This document shows, piece by piece, positions 1-13,337 of a DNA stretch of 64,000 nt. Numbering within the stretch: position 1 is the first letter of the stretch; each line of letters starts with the position of its first letter. The stretch comes from Neodiprion pinetum (lineage: Eukaryota; Arthropoda; Insecta; Hymenoptera; Diprionidae). The position numbers and the translations under genes were made by a program. The stretch spans positions 7,938,782 to 8,002,781 of the forward strand of contig NC_060233.1 of assembly GCF_021155775.2 (NCBI RefSeq). The letters run 5' to 3'. The notes under the pieces are model-generated. The model was not told the DNA's origin. It was given only the letters and a program-made list of their open reading frames with translations, and searched no databases.

Positions 1-528
1 AAACTCCGTGATTCGCGAGCCGTTCTTTTCTTCGTCTGATTCTATAATTTTTCCCTCGTTTTTCAATCTTACTCCCTCTCTCCCTCTTCAAACATCCCTC
101 GGTTTTACCCTCTTTTCAAACGCTGCGTCAAGGAGTCAAGTGATGGGTAAATATTTGATCTTCTGTCTCTGCTGACAACCTCCCCGTGATTCTAACTACG
201 ACGACAAAATTTCCAAGACTGGGTTAAAGCGAGTAGCGATGGACCGAGTTGTCGCTCAAACGCGTTCAAAAATCCACCCAGCGTTTCTGAAAACCCATTT
301 TCGTTATCTGCAACTGTGCTGAAAAAAAAAAATAAGGCCTGCCAATGTATATTCAATATCTGTACATTGAATTGACAACGCGGGATATAAAATAACACAG
401 GTCAACAAAGAAAAATGAAAAAAAATTTCTCAGTTTTTATTTAAATACATCTATTTTAATTCTATACAACGAATAATAACGAAAATCTTCATTTGTTGCT
501 TATAAAGTTCGTCTTTGTCTCTTTTACG

Positions 529-985
529 TAATCACCGGTCAGCACAAATTTTGAGTCTGGATTCTGGATGTCAAATTTTGATTTCTTCCTCGTAACTGAT
601 AAAAGGAATAGTAGGTTTATTATTATACATGAAATTTGCTTTTGTAGAAACCACAACGATATTTCGGATTTTAAGAAAAATTACCTATTTTATTTAACAT
701 TTTCTTGTAAATAAAAATTAAATATTAAACAAACTTCAGATTCGTATTTCAAATTTTGAATCAAAATGATTTACATTCGAAACTGAAGTTTGTTTAATTG
801 TTATTTACAATAAATGTTTGAGAAACTAGTTAATTTTTCTTAAAATTCAAAATATCGTTCTGGTTTCTACAAAAGCAAATTTTATCTAGTAAAATTCTTT
901 TTTCTTTTATTACCAGTTACATGAAAGAAATAAAAATTTGACGTCTAGAATCCAGACCCAAAATTCGTGCTGACCGTTGTGATTA
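529..985. repeat. Foldback element (inverted repeat about 457 bp)
   Basis: The ends read taatcac... and ...gtgatta. The left arm (about 529-740, with ggtcagcacaaattttgag) pairs with the right arm (about 783-985, with caaaattcgtgctgacc) around a short AT-rich centre. Arms are diverged but alignable throughout, as in an old MITE or foldback transposon. Confidence 0.75.
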
Positions 986-2447
986 ATCTATTTACTATAA
1001 AAATTGTTATCTTACGCTTGAAATTTCACGTTTTTAGAAACAGTGTCTATAATTTGAGTGACAATGAGTTGGATATTTTTTTCAATTCATATTACAGGCA
1101 AACGTGAAAGAAAGGAGATAGAAAAAATATAATCACCGGAACTGAACCTCTCGACGAAGTGAACCGTGAAGTTATAACTTGATTCTTTTTACATCTCGAA
1201 TTTGTTTGAAAGTTTGGAAAAATTGATTATCGATATAAGAAGTAAGTTTTTAAGATACAAGAATGGGGGGGTCAGTCAACTGTGATTTATTTCAAAAGCC
1301 CGTGGTCGAGCACTTACTCGTATTGTTTCGCCAGAGTTTTATCGTGTTACAACTTTAAAAGCTTCGCATGTTCGCCGCCTCTCCCTAACAACGTATACCT
1401 ATACCTTGTTATATCACTTCCTGTTGCCACGATGCTGAAGATTAGTAACGAAATGTCGGAGAAAATCATTATTGTGAAACTTTGCATTACGTACTTACAA
1501 ACCATAAATTACTTTGCCGAAGGAGTAGCGAGTTTGCAAACTGTAAAAAAATGTGTTTGCGTAGCTTCACTGGATTGCAAACAATCCGGAATAACATAAT
1601 TTTTGCAAGCATTCCATAAGAACTCCAAGATTCATTCATTTATTTACCTATTTATTTGTTCATTTGTTTTACACAAATCCTGACAGTTGTAATTGTTTAC
1701 CGATCACAAGACTCGTTGATCACAAAAAGAAAAAAAGGTACGATATAAATTTAATCAATTGCAAGCTCAGCGGTCGGTTATATTTTACAAGTTCAATTAC
1801 CTTCTCTTTATTTAATTTTAAAAATTTTTTCTCAATCTCGTTACTTTTTATTCTTCTTCCTACTTTTTTCTTACAAACTCATTCTATAGCTCCTCGGGAA
1901 TTCCGAGTCACAAATTTTTTTTATACACAAACACGACAAGTCGTGAAATCTTTATGCTTGCACCGGAAGTTACGAAGCCGTTAGATATTCGAATCGAGAG
2001 CGGAAGCTGCTAGGAACGGCAAAGAGAAAATCACAGCCGTTTCTGCACAGAATCTGTAAGTTAGGTATTCGCAACAGCGACTCGTCGACCTAAATAATTC
2101 TGCAATACCTTCAGGACGGATTAAAGACGCTTGAGTGCTTTTTTTTTTCTTCTATTAATTTGATTCCCAGCATGCATCGTACACAGAAAAAGAAGGGGCC
2201 GCCGTTTATTAGTTACAGTTACCGAAAGAAAAACAAAGAAAAAAAAAAAATACGGTAAAATGGGTATCGTTAAAATATAATAGTTTGAATGCTTTTTAGA
2301 AGTTCGAGAAAATTGGGTGCAAGTAACTATTTAGTGTGAAAATTATAGTTGTCGATAATTTCATTTTGTTCCCGAAAGAGTGTTTGTCAATTTTAGTTAA
2401 ACGTAACAGTAAAAAAATGTCTCGATCTATAATGAGGGTTTTATCAC

Positions 2448-2745
2448 TCCTGAAATCTGGTGTCACCTTTCCGTGAATCTTTTGAATTTTCTTGAAATTT
2501 TTTAAATCTCCTGAAATATTTTCTAATCCATGAAATCTCTTGAAATCTTCTGAAATTTGCTGAAATCTTGTAAAATTCACTGAAATGCTCTGGAATCTTT
2601 TAAAATCATTGAAATCTTATAAAATCTCCTGAAATCCTTAGAAATATCTTGAAATCATTTACAATCTTTCGAAATCCTTAGAAATCCTCTGGAGTCTCTT
2701 GAAAACTTATGAAATCCTTCGGAATCCTCGAAATCCTCAAACCGA
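2448..2745. repeat. Degenerate minisatellite, unit near tgaaatcttt
   Basis: About 300 bp of imperfect tandem copies of a ~10-17 nt unit containing GAAATC(T/C)T. The same motif recurs in slo2 intron 19 (56219-56415), and a GTAATCTT variant recurs in intron 1 (21720-22320). Confidence 0.8.
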
Positions 2746-2790
2746 GTTCAATTGCACCATTTTGAATAGAGTGAATTCGTTCTTATGTCA

Positions 2791-3139
2791 CACTGAGAAA
2801 AATTTTTATTTCCGGCTACCGCTCAGTCCTTAACTATTATCATTTTTTACCACAATCGAAAAATATAGTTGTAGGTAGAAAATGAAAATTAGTTTTCTAA
2901 AAAATTTAATGCTCGTGCAAGAATAAATCGACGTTAAAGCCTTGTTTAACTAAAAAATTAGAGTAGACCTCAGAAACTGATTTTGCGTTGCAACAACCAA
3001 AAAAGGATCGACGATAGCGCAAAATGTTTACGCGTACCTCGTTTTTCGTAATCCCAACCATATTCAAACAGTTTTTTTAACGATGCCTGTTTTACTAAAT
3101 TTTTCTAGTAACTGTAACAAATGAAATTTTTCTCAGCGC
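2791..3139 (+). repeat. MITE-like element, family A copy 1
   Basis: Terminal inverted repeats cactgagaaaaattt / aaatttttctcagcg bound a ~350-bp AT-rich non-coding body. The body aligns along its length with 11647-12056, and its right end with 17724-17831 and 41228-41578. Confidence 0.8.
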
Positions 3140-4604
3140 ACGAATCTCAAAATGATAAAAGTGCCGAACTCTCGTAAGTCGCGTGACTGTCTTTTCGCTC
3201 GTTCGTCGCGGAAAATTAATGAAATTACGTTTTTTCTTATAGAAAAAAAATCGCATCGCGACTCGATCGATCCAATCCTCGCCGGTTGTCACGGTTTTAT
3301 CACCCGATCGCATGCCGGATCTTGTTGATCAATCGGGGCTCTGTCAAATTGACTCAGCCGTGTTGACAACGACCCTCTTAACCCTGTCACTGCGCACAGG
3401 GATCAGGGAATCCTGAGTGTTGGTTATACGCTCGACACACGCGTCTCCACTTCCGCCTTGATTGTTTCGGGGATTTTCAAGCTCGTACAATTATTCTATT
3501 TGTATTTCGGAACGTCTTAACATGTCATGTCGGCACTTCGTTAGCTGCTCGAATCTTGAACGCGTCTAAGTTTTTATACCTTTAACCATCATCGATGAAT
3601 TGCGCAATCCAATTAAGCGAATTTAAGCTAGGTACCTAATTTGTCTCAACTTTACCGCGCACGAAAACAACTTTACTCAGGAGACAAATTGACTCGATAT
3701 TGCTTCCAACAAAACTAATTGCTTCGCTAATTATGTACGGAGATGGAAAATTTCATGGGCAAATCCATCGTGTGCTTGTCACGATTATTATTTCACTTTC
3801 TTTTCATTATTATTCACAGTTATTTTCGATCCCATATGTAATAATTATTCGTTTTAAATTAGAAAGTATGGTGATTGTACTGTAGATATGTAGTTGTAAA
3901 CGATTACAAAATTCTAATTAATCAAGTGTTTTACACGATTACTTATGATGATCGCAGTCTGAATTAGGGATTCATGTATAGAACGTGATTGAACACAGTT
4001 TAAAAATGTCTCAACGATACTAGTTCAAATAACATTTTTTCTAAATGAAAGTGACTGTGATTAAAAAAAAAAAATTGCGAAAACACTAAATTTCGACTGT
4101 AAAGTCCTGTTCGTATCAACATCATTAAAGAAACTACGTTAATTCTACAGTAATTTTTCCCCCTGACAAAAGTCAATATAGCTTCTCCGAATCTGATGAA
4201 CAAATATTAACTTAATATTCTAACCGCGATAACGAAGACCGAGATAAATTTTTAATTGTGTTTTATTTTACACTCTATCTGTTTCATTTTTCACCATAAC
4301 CAATGAATACCTAACAAACAATATATCATAAGTATGAAAATACATTTTCTTTCCATTCCAAGTCGACAACTTTAACCGTTATTATAACTTCACTCTTTCC
4401 ACCGTAAGATTTTTTAATATTCATTATTTAGTAAGTAAAATATTTTTCAGCGTCATGAAAAACGAAACTCACCTACAGACCGACACATTTTCGAATTTTA
4501 CGGACATCGTCCGAATCCGGGGGATATTTCCGGGCACCATCCGAGTCGCCTGTACCAATTAACCGCGTAGCCCAATTCGCGCCAAAACCACCCTTCTCCT
4601 TCAG

Positions 4605-4621
4605 TGTGTCTCGGGGCCGAG
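4605..4621 (+). other. Possible 17-nt microexon upstream of slo2
   Basis: A strong acceptor (acccttctccttcag) is followed after 17 nt (tgtgtctcggggccgag) by a strong donor (gtaagc). Spliced to exon 1 it would stay in phase and give CVSGPR before VRVEYY. This rests on splice-signal quality alone. Confidence 0.12.
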
Positions 4622-4708
4622 GTAAGCCACCAATTAAGGTGACGAATAGCTGCTGTCTCCGGGCAAGATTGGCTGCCCGAATCACAGTCAAGACGCCGCG
4701 ACGTGTCT

Positions 4709-4712
4709 TATA

Positions 4713-4736
<24 letters not shown>
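4709..4736. repeat. (TA)n microsatellite
   Basis: An uninterrupted run of TA dinucleotides of about 26-28 nt. Confidence 0.95.
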
Positions 4737-4744
<8 letters not shown>

Positions 4745-5411
4745 ATAAGCATACGTGTGTTATGCATACATATAAATTGTGCAATGCACGAGCAGCAGAG
4801 ATTGGAGAATTACGCGCGTCGAAATCTGACGAGTTGAAAATCGAGTCGATTGGAATCTTGAAAATAATCTAAATATATTTTTTTTTTATCACAATATCCC
4901 GAACCGTGTTCTCTTTCGAATTCTGCTCACCGTCTTGGACACTTAATACGGGAAATCATCGGATTTACGTTCTTTTCAAAACCCATTGAAATCGCTCAAA
5001 CGATCTTTTGCAATTTCGTGACACCGCTGAATTCTAATTTATAACCGTCAAAGTCGCGTGGAATCCGTTTGGAATTTAATAAAAGTAAAAATTTTACTCT
5101 GCCTCATTTAACCGAAATGATAAAAAAAATTGTTGATTTTGCTTTACTTGTTAGAAAAAAAAAAAAAAATATATCCATCTCAATTAACGCTTCCCAATAA
5201 ACAATAAATGACTTATCGTTCGTCGTAGATGTGTAAAAGTAAACTGTAAGTATTTCAGAAAAAATTTTATCACTTTATACACTACAGTTGGCGCTAAAAA
5301 TTCGTCAAAATTCAAAGATTTCTCTGTAGTCGTACGAAATTTCAAGAAAAAATTTAAATAAAAAAAAAAACAAATAAAACCGTAACCAGTTTCTAGCTGT
5401 TTTCTGTTTAC

Positions 5412-5448
5412 GGAGGGGAGGGGCGGGGGGGGGGGGGGGGGGGGGGGG
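5412..5448 (+). repeat. Poly-G tract with G-quadruplex potential
   Basis: A G-rich run ends in 24 consecutive G residues (5425-5448). Such tracts can form quadruplexes and are prone to length errors in sequencing. Confidence 0.95.
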
Positions 5449-7674
5449 AATCACCTGTTATACATGCGGATAACCGGGGTGAAAATGACCCAAGAATTGC
5501 ACGAGCTTACGGTTAACGCACCGCGGCAAAGTTTATTGACCGGAACTGACCCCCGCTCAAGTGTCAGAAATTGTTAGCCAGTCATCGGGTGGGCGAACCT
5601 CGAAAGTTTGCTTCGATTACACAATCAGGCTATGTATGCTACGGCTGATTAATGGATCGCAAAACGCGAATTAACCGCCCCTCCTATATTATATCATAAA
5701 AGAAATTAATTGCTCCTTAATCATTGTAATTTTCTTCAGCCATAGATTACGTGCAGGCACCAGGCAGGCTTTTCCGATTTAGAGGAGAAATTTCGAAAAT
5801 AGCTAAGATTTTTCTGGAATTATTTTCTCCACGCGGGAAATCACTTCTTATCCAAAACGATGCTGAAAAACGAAATCAGCGGCATTCTAGCTTACAAAGT
5901 TTCAAAACCCCCCCTGCTATACTCTTTACTGCCTCCCTCCTTTGCAAACATAATTGTGACGAATGAACAATTATTATTATTATTGTTATTATTATATTAT
6001 AGATGTATCGTAGGTCTAGAATTTTACTTGCGAGTCCCTTTAATACCGTAGAACTCACCCGTTGATCATGTATTTTATACAGAGGCGATTCGATTTTGCG
6101 TATTTTTTCATCTATATTCATAGTTGACCATTCATTTATCAAATTATGAAATTTGCTTAAATTCATCGAGCGAAACTAGAAGAAATATTTTCACAAATCT
6201 TTCTTTTTACAAAAATTTTCACCATTATGTACTGTACATACATACACGATACGGAATTTTCATAATTGGAAACTTGAACTTTGACCCGAAGGTGAAGAAG
6301 AAGGAAGTTCGGAATTTGGATGAGAAGATGCAACAAAAAGAAATGAAAAAAAAAACTTGAAGCTGAAGCACAATTTGAATTGACCGTTCGGTCTTTTCTT
6401 TTTTTAAATAAAGAGAAGCAAATCTTGCACAAAACTTGATATTATAACTTTACAGATGCAGATATGGGAATAGAGAAGTTTTGTGGTAAAAAGACTCTTG
6501 CGATTTTCATGCAATTTCAGGTGTAATATCATATTATTCGACATTTTCATTTTTTTTCGTATCGCTTATCTAATTTCTATAATTACTATACAGCTCGACA
6601 TTTAATTCGGTAAACTGTTTTTTTTTATAAATCATACATATCATCCGAAGAAAAATTTTTAAAAGTTTTTAAAAAAAGCAGAGAAAAAAAAAATTGAAAC
6701 GCAATTTTAATCCAGATGCTCGGCATTATTTATTCGCAATTTTTCGCACGTCGTCTTATATTATACAATTAAAGAATTGAATCACCGCAATAATCACGGT
6801 ACGTTTCTTCATTCAGGATCATAGAATTTTTTTCTATACTTCTTACGTTAAAGGGAAGAAAGCTTTATTCAGACATTCATTGCTGGTTCTATTTTAAGCA
6901 ATAAATAATTGTCAAAAGCTCGATATTGCACGCACAGCAGACCATGTATCCCATTTGTGATTAAACTGTCTCGATTGCTTTTCGCAAATCCTTAGCAAAG
7001 CCTCCAGTTGAACAATTTCAGTCAACGAAGAAGAAAAAAAAAAAAAAAAACACTAACCCACTCAGCAAAGGCGAAGAAGTTGTGATTAGCAAAAAAAAAT
7101 AAAATTGTGATTTAACAAACCGATAGTGAATTTTATCCCCTCGTTCATCAAGTTCGTTAATATTTTCCATTTTCATATTTGCAAAAAAAGCAATTGCAAC
7201 AGCGATTCCGTACGTATTGTATGCATATAGAATGAAAAGCATTTGTAACACCTCTTGCAAAGTTAACTCATCGGCTAGTAATCGCCTCGAATCGCTGTAC
7301 TAATTAGTAAAACAATGCTTGCGTAATTAACTCAACGCAACGCGTATAAATTACAAATTATACGTTGTATTAATTATTTTAGTTTGTATAGGAATACTTG
7401 CGGTGTAGGTGACGTGAAACAATGTAACAACATGTTGCATATTATCGGTAATCGGAAACGAAATTCGGTTTACTACAACTTTTTTTTTTGCATTTCCGAG
7501 TTACTTCGCTTTACGCTGATTGAAAATTCGCAATAATTGCAACGGCACTATAGCGGTATGTATAAATGAAATTTTATACAATTATAAGCAATGTAAAATT
7601 ACGCAAGTGAAATGAAACAACAATTACATTGAGATTTGAAATCAGATGCATTTGTGAAAATTCTTTTATCACCT

Positions 7675-7870
7675 TACTTCTCGAATTTTACCCTATCGAA
7701 ACCTAATTTTTCGTAACTTTGCTCTATCGTAACTTGAATTTTCGGAACTTTGAGCCGTCGGGTTTCCGCCCATTCAAAACTTTGTCGTTTCTTCAAAGTT
7801 TGATTTCCTACCCCCAAGTTTCGCCGCCAAAAAATTCCTAATCAGGCGCTTTCCTTTCAAATTCGAATCT
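7675..7870 (+). repeat. Half-copy of foldback family B
   Basis: It shares motifs in the same order with 13195-13345: tcggaactttg, aaagtttgatttc, aagtttcgccgccaaaaaatt, aatcaggcgctttc. It looks like one arm of the foldback element at 12843-13337. Confidence 0.7.
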
Positions 7871-9133
7871 CAAACTCGCCCCTGCGTATACGTAAGATTT
7901 TCGTCAAATTCACGAAGGTCATATTCGCAATACAGAAGATAAAAAAAAAAAAAAAAACTACGTGCAGGCACAGAAATTTTTCTTATCCTTACGCCTCCGT
8001 ATCCGCGTCTTATACTTTAGGACACGTTACGCGTTTGCTTCTTCTTCTCTCGCCCCCCATTTTTCCTCCCCCCGCCCACCTTTTTCTCCCCGCAGACTTC
8101 CTTCCATTCACCAACCTACTTAAATCTTTCGTCGACGACTATAAGCCACAAATAAAGGGAACGCGTTCCCCAAGGGGTTATCGGACTCTTCCAATGTCGG
8201 TGCGCGGGCATCGCTATGTCTGGGGTTAAAAAAGAAGAAATTTTCAAAAGAGAACACGGGGGCTGATCGAATCACGAGACTCGTGGGAAATAAGATCTAC
8301 CGGATCATATCCGCGCCTCGGCTTATATACTCCTGCACTCCGTTCTTCTACCTCGGGGGGGAGGGGTCTTTAATGGGGGCAGAGAGGAGAAGTAAATAAA
8401 TAAATGAATAAAAAAGGAACTCCGCAGAGATGCGGCTGTCTGTAATCCAATTACTTAAATTATTGTACTTTTTTTAATGTATCTAAGGCGAGATGCGACC
8501 GCATTTCTTGATCCAAAATTCTCCCCCAAAAGCTCACATTGAGATGGATTTTTAAACTTTTCCAAGTCTACGGCTGCAGGTGAACCAAAACACGACTCGA
8601 TCTTACGATTTTTTTTAGTGTTTTTTTTTTTTTTTTCTCACGAAACTTTGAAAACTTGTTTTTATCACATTACGGCGGATATTAGAACCGTCCGCACAAT
8701 GTGTCAAAAGCACAAATTTGTAGAAAATTTCACTGTTTTTAACTATGTGAATTGTTGAAGTACATAGCGAGAAAGAAATCTTTGATATCAATGTCGAGAT
8801 AACTTGTCGCACAGTACGTATACCTCGTCATAAGCAGACTTTAAAAACATGTCGCACAACCGCGAACCGTCCGACCAAATTCCGACTCCCACCACTGATT
8901 TCTGAGGTGTGAACCGCACTCAAACTTTCTCGCTTCCGTAGCCGCGTATTCGCCTTCGAAATTAATCCTCGTGCGGTATCCGTAAATTTCGACGACAGGC
9001 AATCGTATGTCCACCATTAATGTTCGCCAAGGCGTAGCCCCGTATAAACGTACAGATATAACAGGTATTACCCAGATAATGATACAGCGACGTCGGAACT
9101 AGGGAACAGTTTTTGATTGCGCAACGCGGAAAA

Positions 9134-9136
<3 letters not shown>

Positions 9137-9164
<28 letters not shown>
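9137..9164. repeat. (CT)n microsatellite
   Basis: An uninterrupted run of CT dinucleotides. Confidence 0.95.
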
Positions 9165-9168
<4 letters not shown>

Positions 9169-9841
9169 CTTTCTCTCACTCTCATTCACCCTTCGTCACG
9201 GGGAAACCTGAGACTTTATTTAAATATCAACGGGGTTTTGATTTCCCAGCGTTTGTCGTGCGCGACAAAGAACTTTCATTGTCGGGACGGTGAAACAGCT
9301 TCGCAAATCTCCCCGTCCGTATCTCCTTTTCGCCATTCATCCATCCATCCATCCTCTTCCCATTATACGAGTACGTATACCTCCATGGGCAATTCTTTTC
9401 GCTGTACCCTTCCCTCTCGATTCGAGTGTGTTCCTACCTAACTCGTATAATACACGCAGCCTCGAAAATAACAAAGAGACCCCTCGTCCCCCTTTTATTT
9501 CCGCAATGAGCAGAAAGCGAGCGACTCGTTCCACCGGCTAAAATACATAATTATTTCGAGTTCCTTTCGCGAACGGCTCCGTAGAACGACGGTACCTTTA
9601 ATTGCGTATTTAATAAGTGATATAAAAAAAAAATATATATATATATATTTAAGAAAAAAATTATTCCACCGTGACTTTTCCAACAGAGTTTTTTTTTAGT
9701 TTAAAAAAAATATCCTATCAAAGATGAGGGTTCTACGTTTTTTGGAAGATCACGCTGATTCGATTTCTCACTTTTTTACATTTTCTTTCAATTTGTATGT
9801 TTATATTTACGTATTTTTGTGTGTGTGTTTTTTTTTTCTTC

Positions 9842-9880
9842 CGACGTGCATACGTCACGCGACACTCGTCTTTGCGTGGA
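9842..9880 (+). repeat. Short repeat with CRE-like core (copy 1)
   Basis: It contains cgacgtgcatacgtcacgc and a downstream cgtggaa. The same ~39-nt block is at 10762-10800. The core TACGTCAC resembles a CRE/ATF half-palindrome. Confidence 0.6.
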
Positions 9881-10761
9881 ATTCAATTGTCCGCGTGATC
9901 ATGCCCAAAATTGGAGTCTGAAACAAACGGAAGAAAAATACGAAGGAAAAATTATCCAGACAAAATGATTCGTTCTACAATTAAGGTTCAAAAGCTGCAT
10001 GGACAAGTTTAATTTTAAGGGAAAAAGGTATAATGTAATACGTATAAATGAAAAACAGTTTAAACACGTAAACTTAAACCGAAAAATCTCGATTATTATT
10101 CATAACTTTAATGTATAGACTGTTTATAATGTTTTACAACTTTTATTCAATAAGCAAAAGTTTAACGCAATTTCTCAAACTCTCAATTTATTTAAATAAG
10201 ACTTTCCTCCTCGGTTTCGTGCAGTTTATCTTCTCAAAATATAACGAATGCAAAATCCGTAAATCAGATTGACCAAACATTATGATGTTCTCGTTAAAAA
10301 AGTATAACAACTAACGATATAATACGAACTTTCTAAAATGATCAACAATACATCACGAGGTATATTTCTATAAATTAAATTCGTGACGATCGATTGAAGT
10401 TTCACTCTCTAGCTCTGAATTGAATAAAAAAAGAAAAACTGTGTCTTCTCTTTTGCCTAAGAATGACCAAAAACGATGAGTTTTCGATTGAATCGTAATC
10501 GAATATTTTTATTCGACTCCATTAATCGATGCATCGATTATTCTTAGCTTAGTCGCCGTCACTGCTTTTTTTACACACATAATATATCTATTCATGCATT
10601 TTTGACTATCACTAGCCTCACTGCAGGTACAGCGAAATATTGCAAAATCAATATCGCTGTACATATCATACGTATGTACATACAAAGAGGGAAATGTAGT
10701 AAAAAATATTACATCCGTATCGATTCCGGTTATTTTTTATTATTTTTGTTTTTTATAGATT

Positions 10762-10800
10762 CGACGTGCATACGTCACGCTAGACTCGCCTTCGCGTGGA
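10762..10800 (+). repeat. Short repeat with CRE-like core (copy 2)
   Basis: Second copy of the block at 9842-9880, same orientation. The first 19 nt are identical and the rest is close. Confidence 0.6.
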
Positions 10801-11646
10801 GTGAAATTTTTCGCATGTATGCTACGACAATTTTCACCGGATCGAAACCCCGCGTCCGCGCGTCATATCGCCGACCATTAAGGGCGGTACATTCAATGAT
10901 TTATGCGCACATCTATTCTTTACCGTAGAATATTTTAACCTGCGTACAGTGCAGGTATATCTACACCTATGTACGTATGTATACACATTTTGATTAGGAT
11001 CGTAAAGCACGCGATGCGTTAACTCGTTCCTACTTTGGACATACTAATTATTACACAGTGCAATATTGTGGCATGCGTTTAGTTAATTGATATTGCAAAG
11101 AAATATTGTTGATAACCAAATTTTTCCGTTCGTTTATTTTTACAGATTTTTATTCATACCTCTGTCAAATTGATTTATTAGTTATTAAAATTTTGAAAAT
11201 TTCACACGGTTATTCGTACAATTTAATTATATTTCGCTGCGAATGATCATTTTTCTAAGTATAATACAGAGGCATCGTAATTGGGCTGAATATGTGAGGA
11301 AATCGATCCGAATGTCCCTGAAATAACCGCTGCATCAAAACGTAGGTATTATTATAATGATTTGAAAATAATTGGCACGATTCAATAATTCACTTACGAA
11401 ATCGAAATTCTTTGTTCGTTTGATCGGTCTGATTTAGAGTTTCCCATGCTGACCTCCTAATCCAATCGATAACCAATCACTTTTTCTCACAGTCAGTATA
11501 ACTGCAGCGGAAGTAATAAATATCCATTGCAGAGGGGGAAAATTTCATCAATATACTGTATGATCGTCGTGTATGTAATAACCGAATTTGTCAAAAACTG
11601 ATTACAGATTTATCGCATCAAGAAAGAAGAACTAAACTTCTTCTTG

Positions 11647-12056
11647 CACCGAGAGAAATTTTTATTTCCGGTTACCGCTCAGTCCTTAACTGTTTTCATT
11701 TTTTATCACAATCGAAAAATATAGTTCTAGGTACAAAATGAAAATTAGTTTTCTAGCCCTTAGCGGAAAGTCTGGTATCCGTTGCTATTCTTTCTCGTTA
11801 CGATCACCGTTGCTATATTTTCTTGCAACTGTTGCGAAAATTTAATGCTTGTGCAACGATAAATTGACTTTAGAGCCTTGTTTAACTAAAAAAGTAGAGT
11901 AAACCTCAGAAACTGATTTTGCGTTGCAATCACCAAAAAAGGATCGACGTACCACGTTTTTCGTGATCTCAACAATATTCAAACAGTTTTTCTAACGATA
12001 CCTGTTTTACTAAATTTTTCTAGTTACTGTAACAAATGAAATTTTTCTCATTGTGT
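11647..12056 (+). repeat. MITE-like element, family A copy 2
   Basis: Same order and orientation as copy 1 (2791-3139), with about 60 bp extra near 11757-11835 that copy 1 lacks. Termini are caccgagagaaattttt and gaaatttttctcattgtg. Confidence 0.8.
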
Positions 12057-12842
12057 AACGCAATCTTGTTGATTTCTTAAATTTTCTACCCTACGATATA
12101 ATTTGTTTAAAATAAGGCTCGCTTAATTTACTAACAAATTCTTTTTTTATTTGACTTGATAAAATATGGTTATTATCGTATCGAAATAATATTCTATATA
12201 ATGACAAGTCATTTCTACCCTATCAAATTATTCAAGACTTGTAATTCTGAGGTTTGATTACACACGGAAAACATTCGATAAATTTCAGTTTAGATGCATG
12301 AATATTATGTATAATAATAATGAAATTCCTAACGATGACATCCATTGTCGAAGTATCGTATAAAACCGAGCTTGGACTCTTGCTGTTGAAATAACCGAGC
12401 GCTGATCTGCTGAATCTAAACAATTCAAGGCGAATTAACGACGTGATTAACTAAAGTAATGCATTCGCCATTATTATACAACGTCACGGGGAAATTTTAT
12501 GCTGCTATATAATAATAACGATATCGTAGATATCATATATCGATCGTTAGAATTATGAATATAGCAAAGTGATGCCGCCTTAATTGTTGTTGGTATATGT
12601 ATAGGTGAATGGTTTATACGAAAAGAGCGTTACAAAAACTCGCCATAGCGATATAAGCTTGACGGAAGAATGATTTATTAGCGTTTATTAATAGATCACG
12701 CGTATAAAGCGAAGAGGAAGCTATAATCGATGGTTCAAAAGTGATTTACAGTGATTAAGTGACGAATGATCGTTATAATTATCGCATTTTGAATTAATCG
12801 TCGATAATTCTATTATCGTCGCTCGATCGAAACGCGGTGGGG

Positions 12843-13337
12843 TTAAAATTCCGAAAGCGCCAAATACTGACTTGTATGGTGGCGAAACTTGAAGTAAAGA
12901 AATCAAACTTTTATGAAAAACAAAATTTCGCATGGTTGGAAACCCGAGGGGTCAAAGTTTCGAAATGCAAGATTTCAAACATTCAAGTTACGATAGAACA
13001 AAGTTCCGACTAAGTAAAATTTCGAAAATTAAAATATACTCACTGAAAAATCAGAATAACCGAAAATCAGACTGACCTGGATTCCGAAAATAAGAATATC
13101 GAAAATCCAAAACAAAGGAAAGTCAAAGTGGTAAAATTTCATCAAGCCAGAAATTCACGGAACCAAAAATCTTCGATCAATTAGAATTTCGGATTGTTTG
13201 GGATTTTTCAATTTTCGGAACTTTGTCCTTTCGGAATTTTGCCCTTTCGAAACTTTGACGTTCCGTGGAAGTTTGATTTCTTTACTTCATGTTTCGCCAC
13301 CAAAAAAATTTTGAATCAGGCGCTTTCGGAACTTTTC
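12843..13337. repeat. Foldback element, family B
   Basis: The left end (ttaaaattccgaaagcgcc ... ggtggcgaaacttgaagtaa) is the reverse complement of the right end (ttacttcatgtttcgccacc ... ggcgctttcggaactttt). Arms are about 130-140 bp. The middle is full of short atttcgaaa / aaagttccga motifs. A half-copy lies at 7675-7870. Confidence 0.8.

Noticed and set aside
4473..4784. 103-codon - strand frame with a good donor on that strand
   Set aside because: The sequence runs into a TA microsatellite and has no recognisable protein features.
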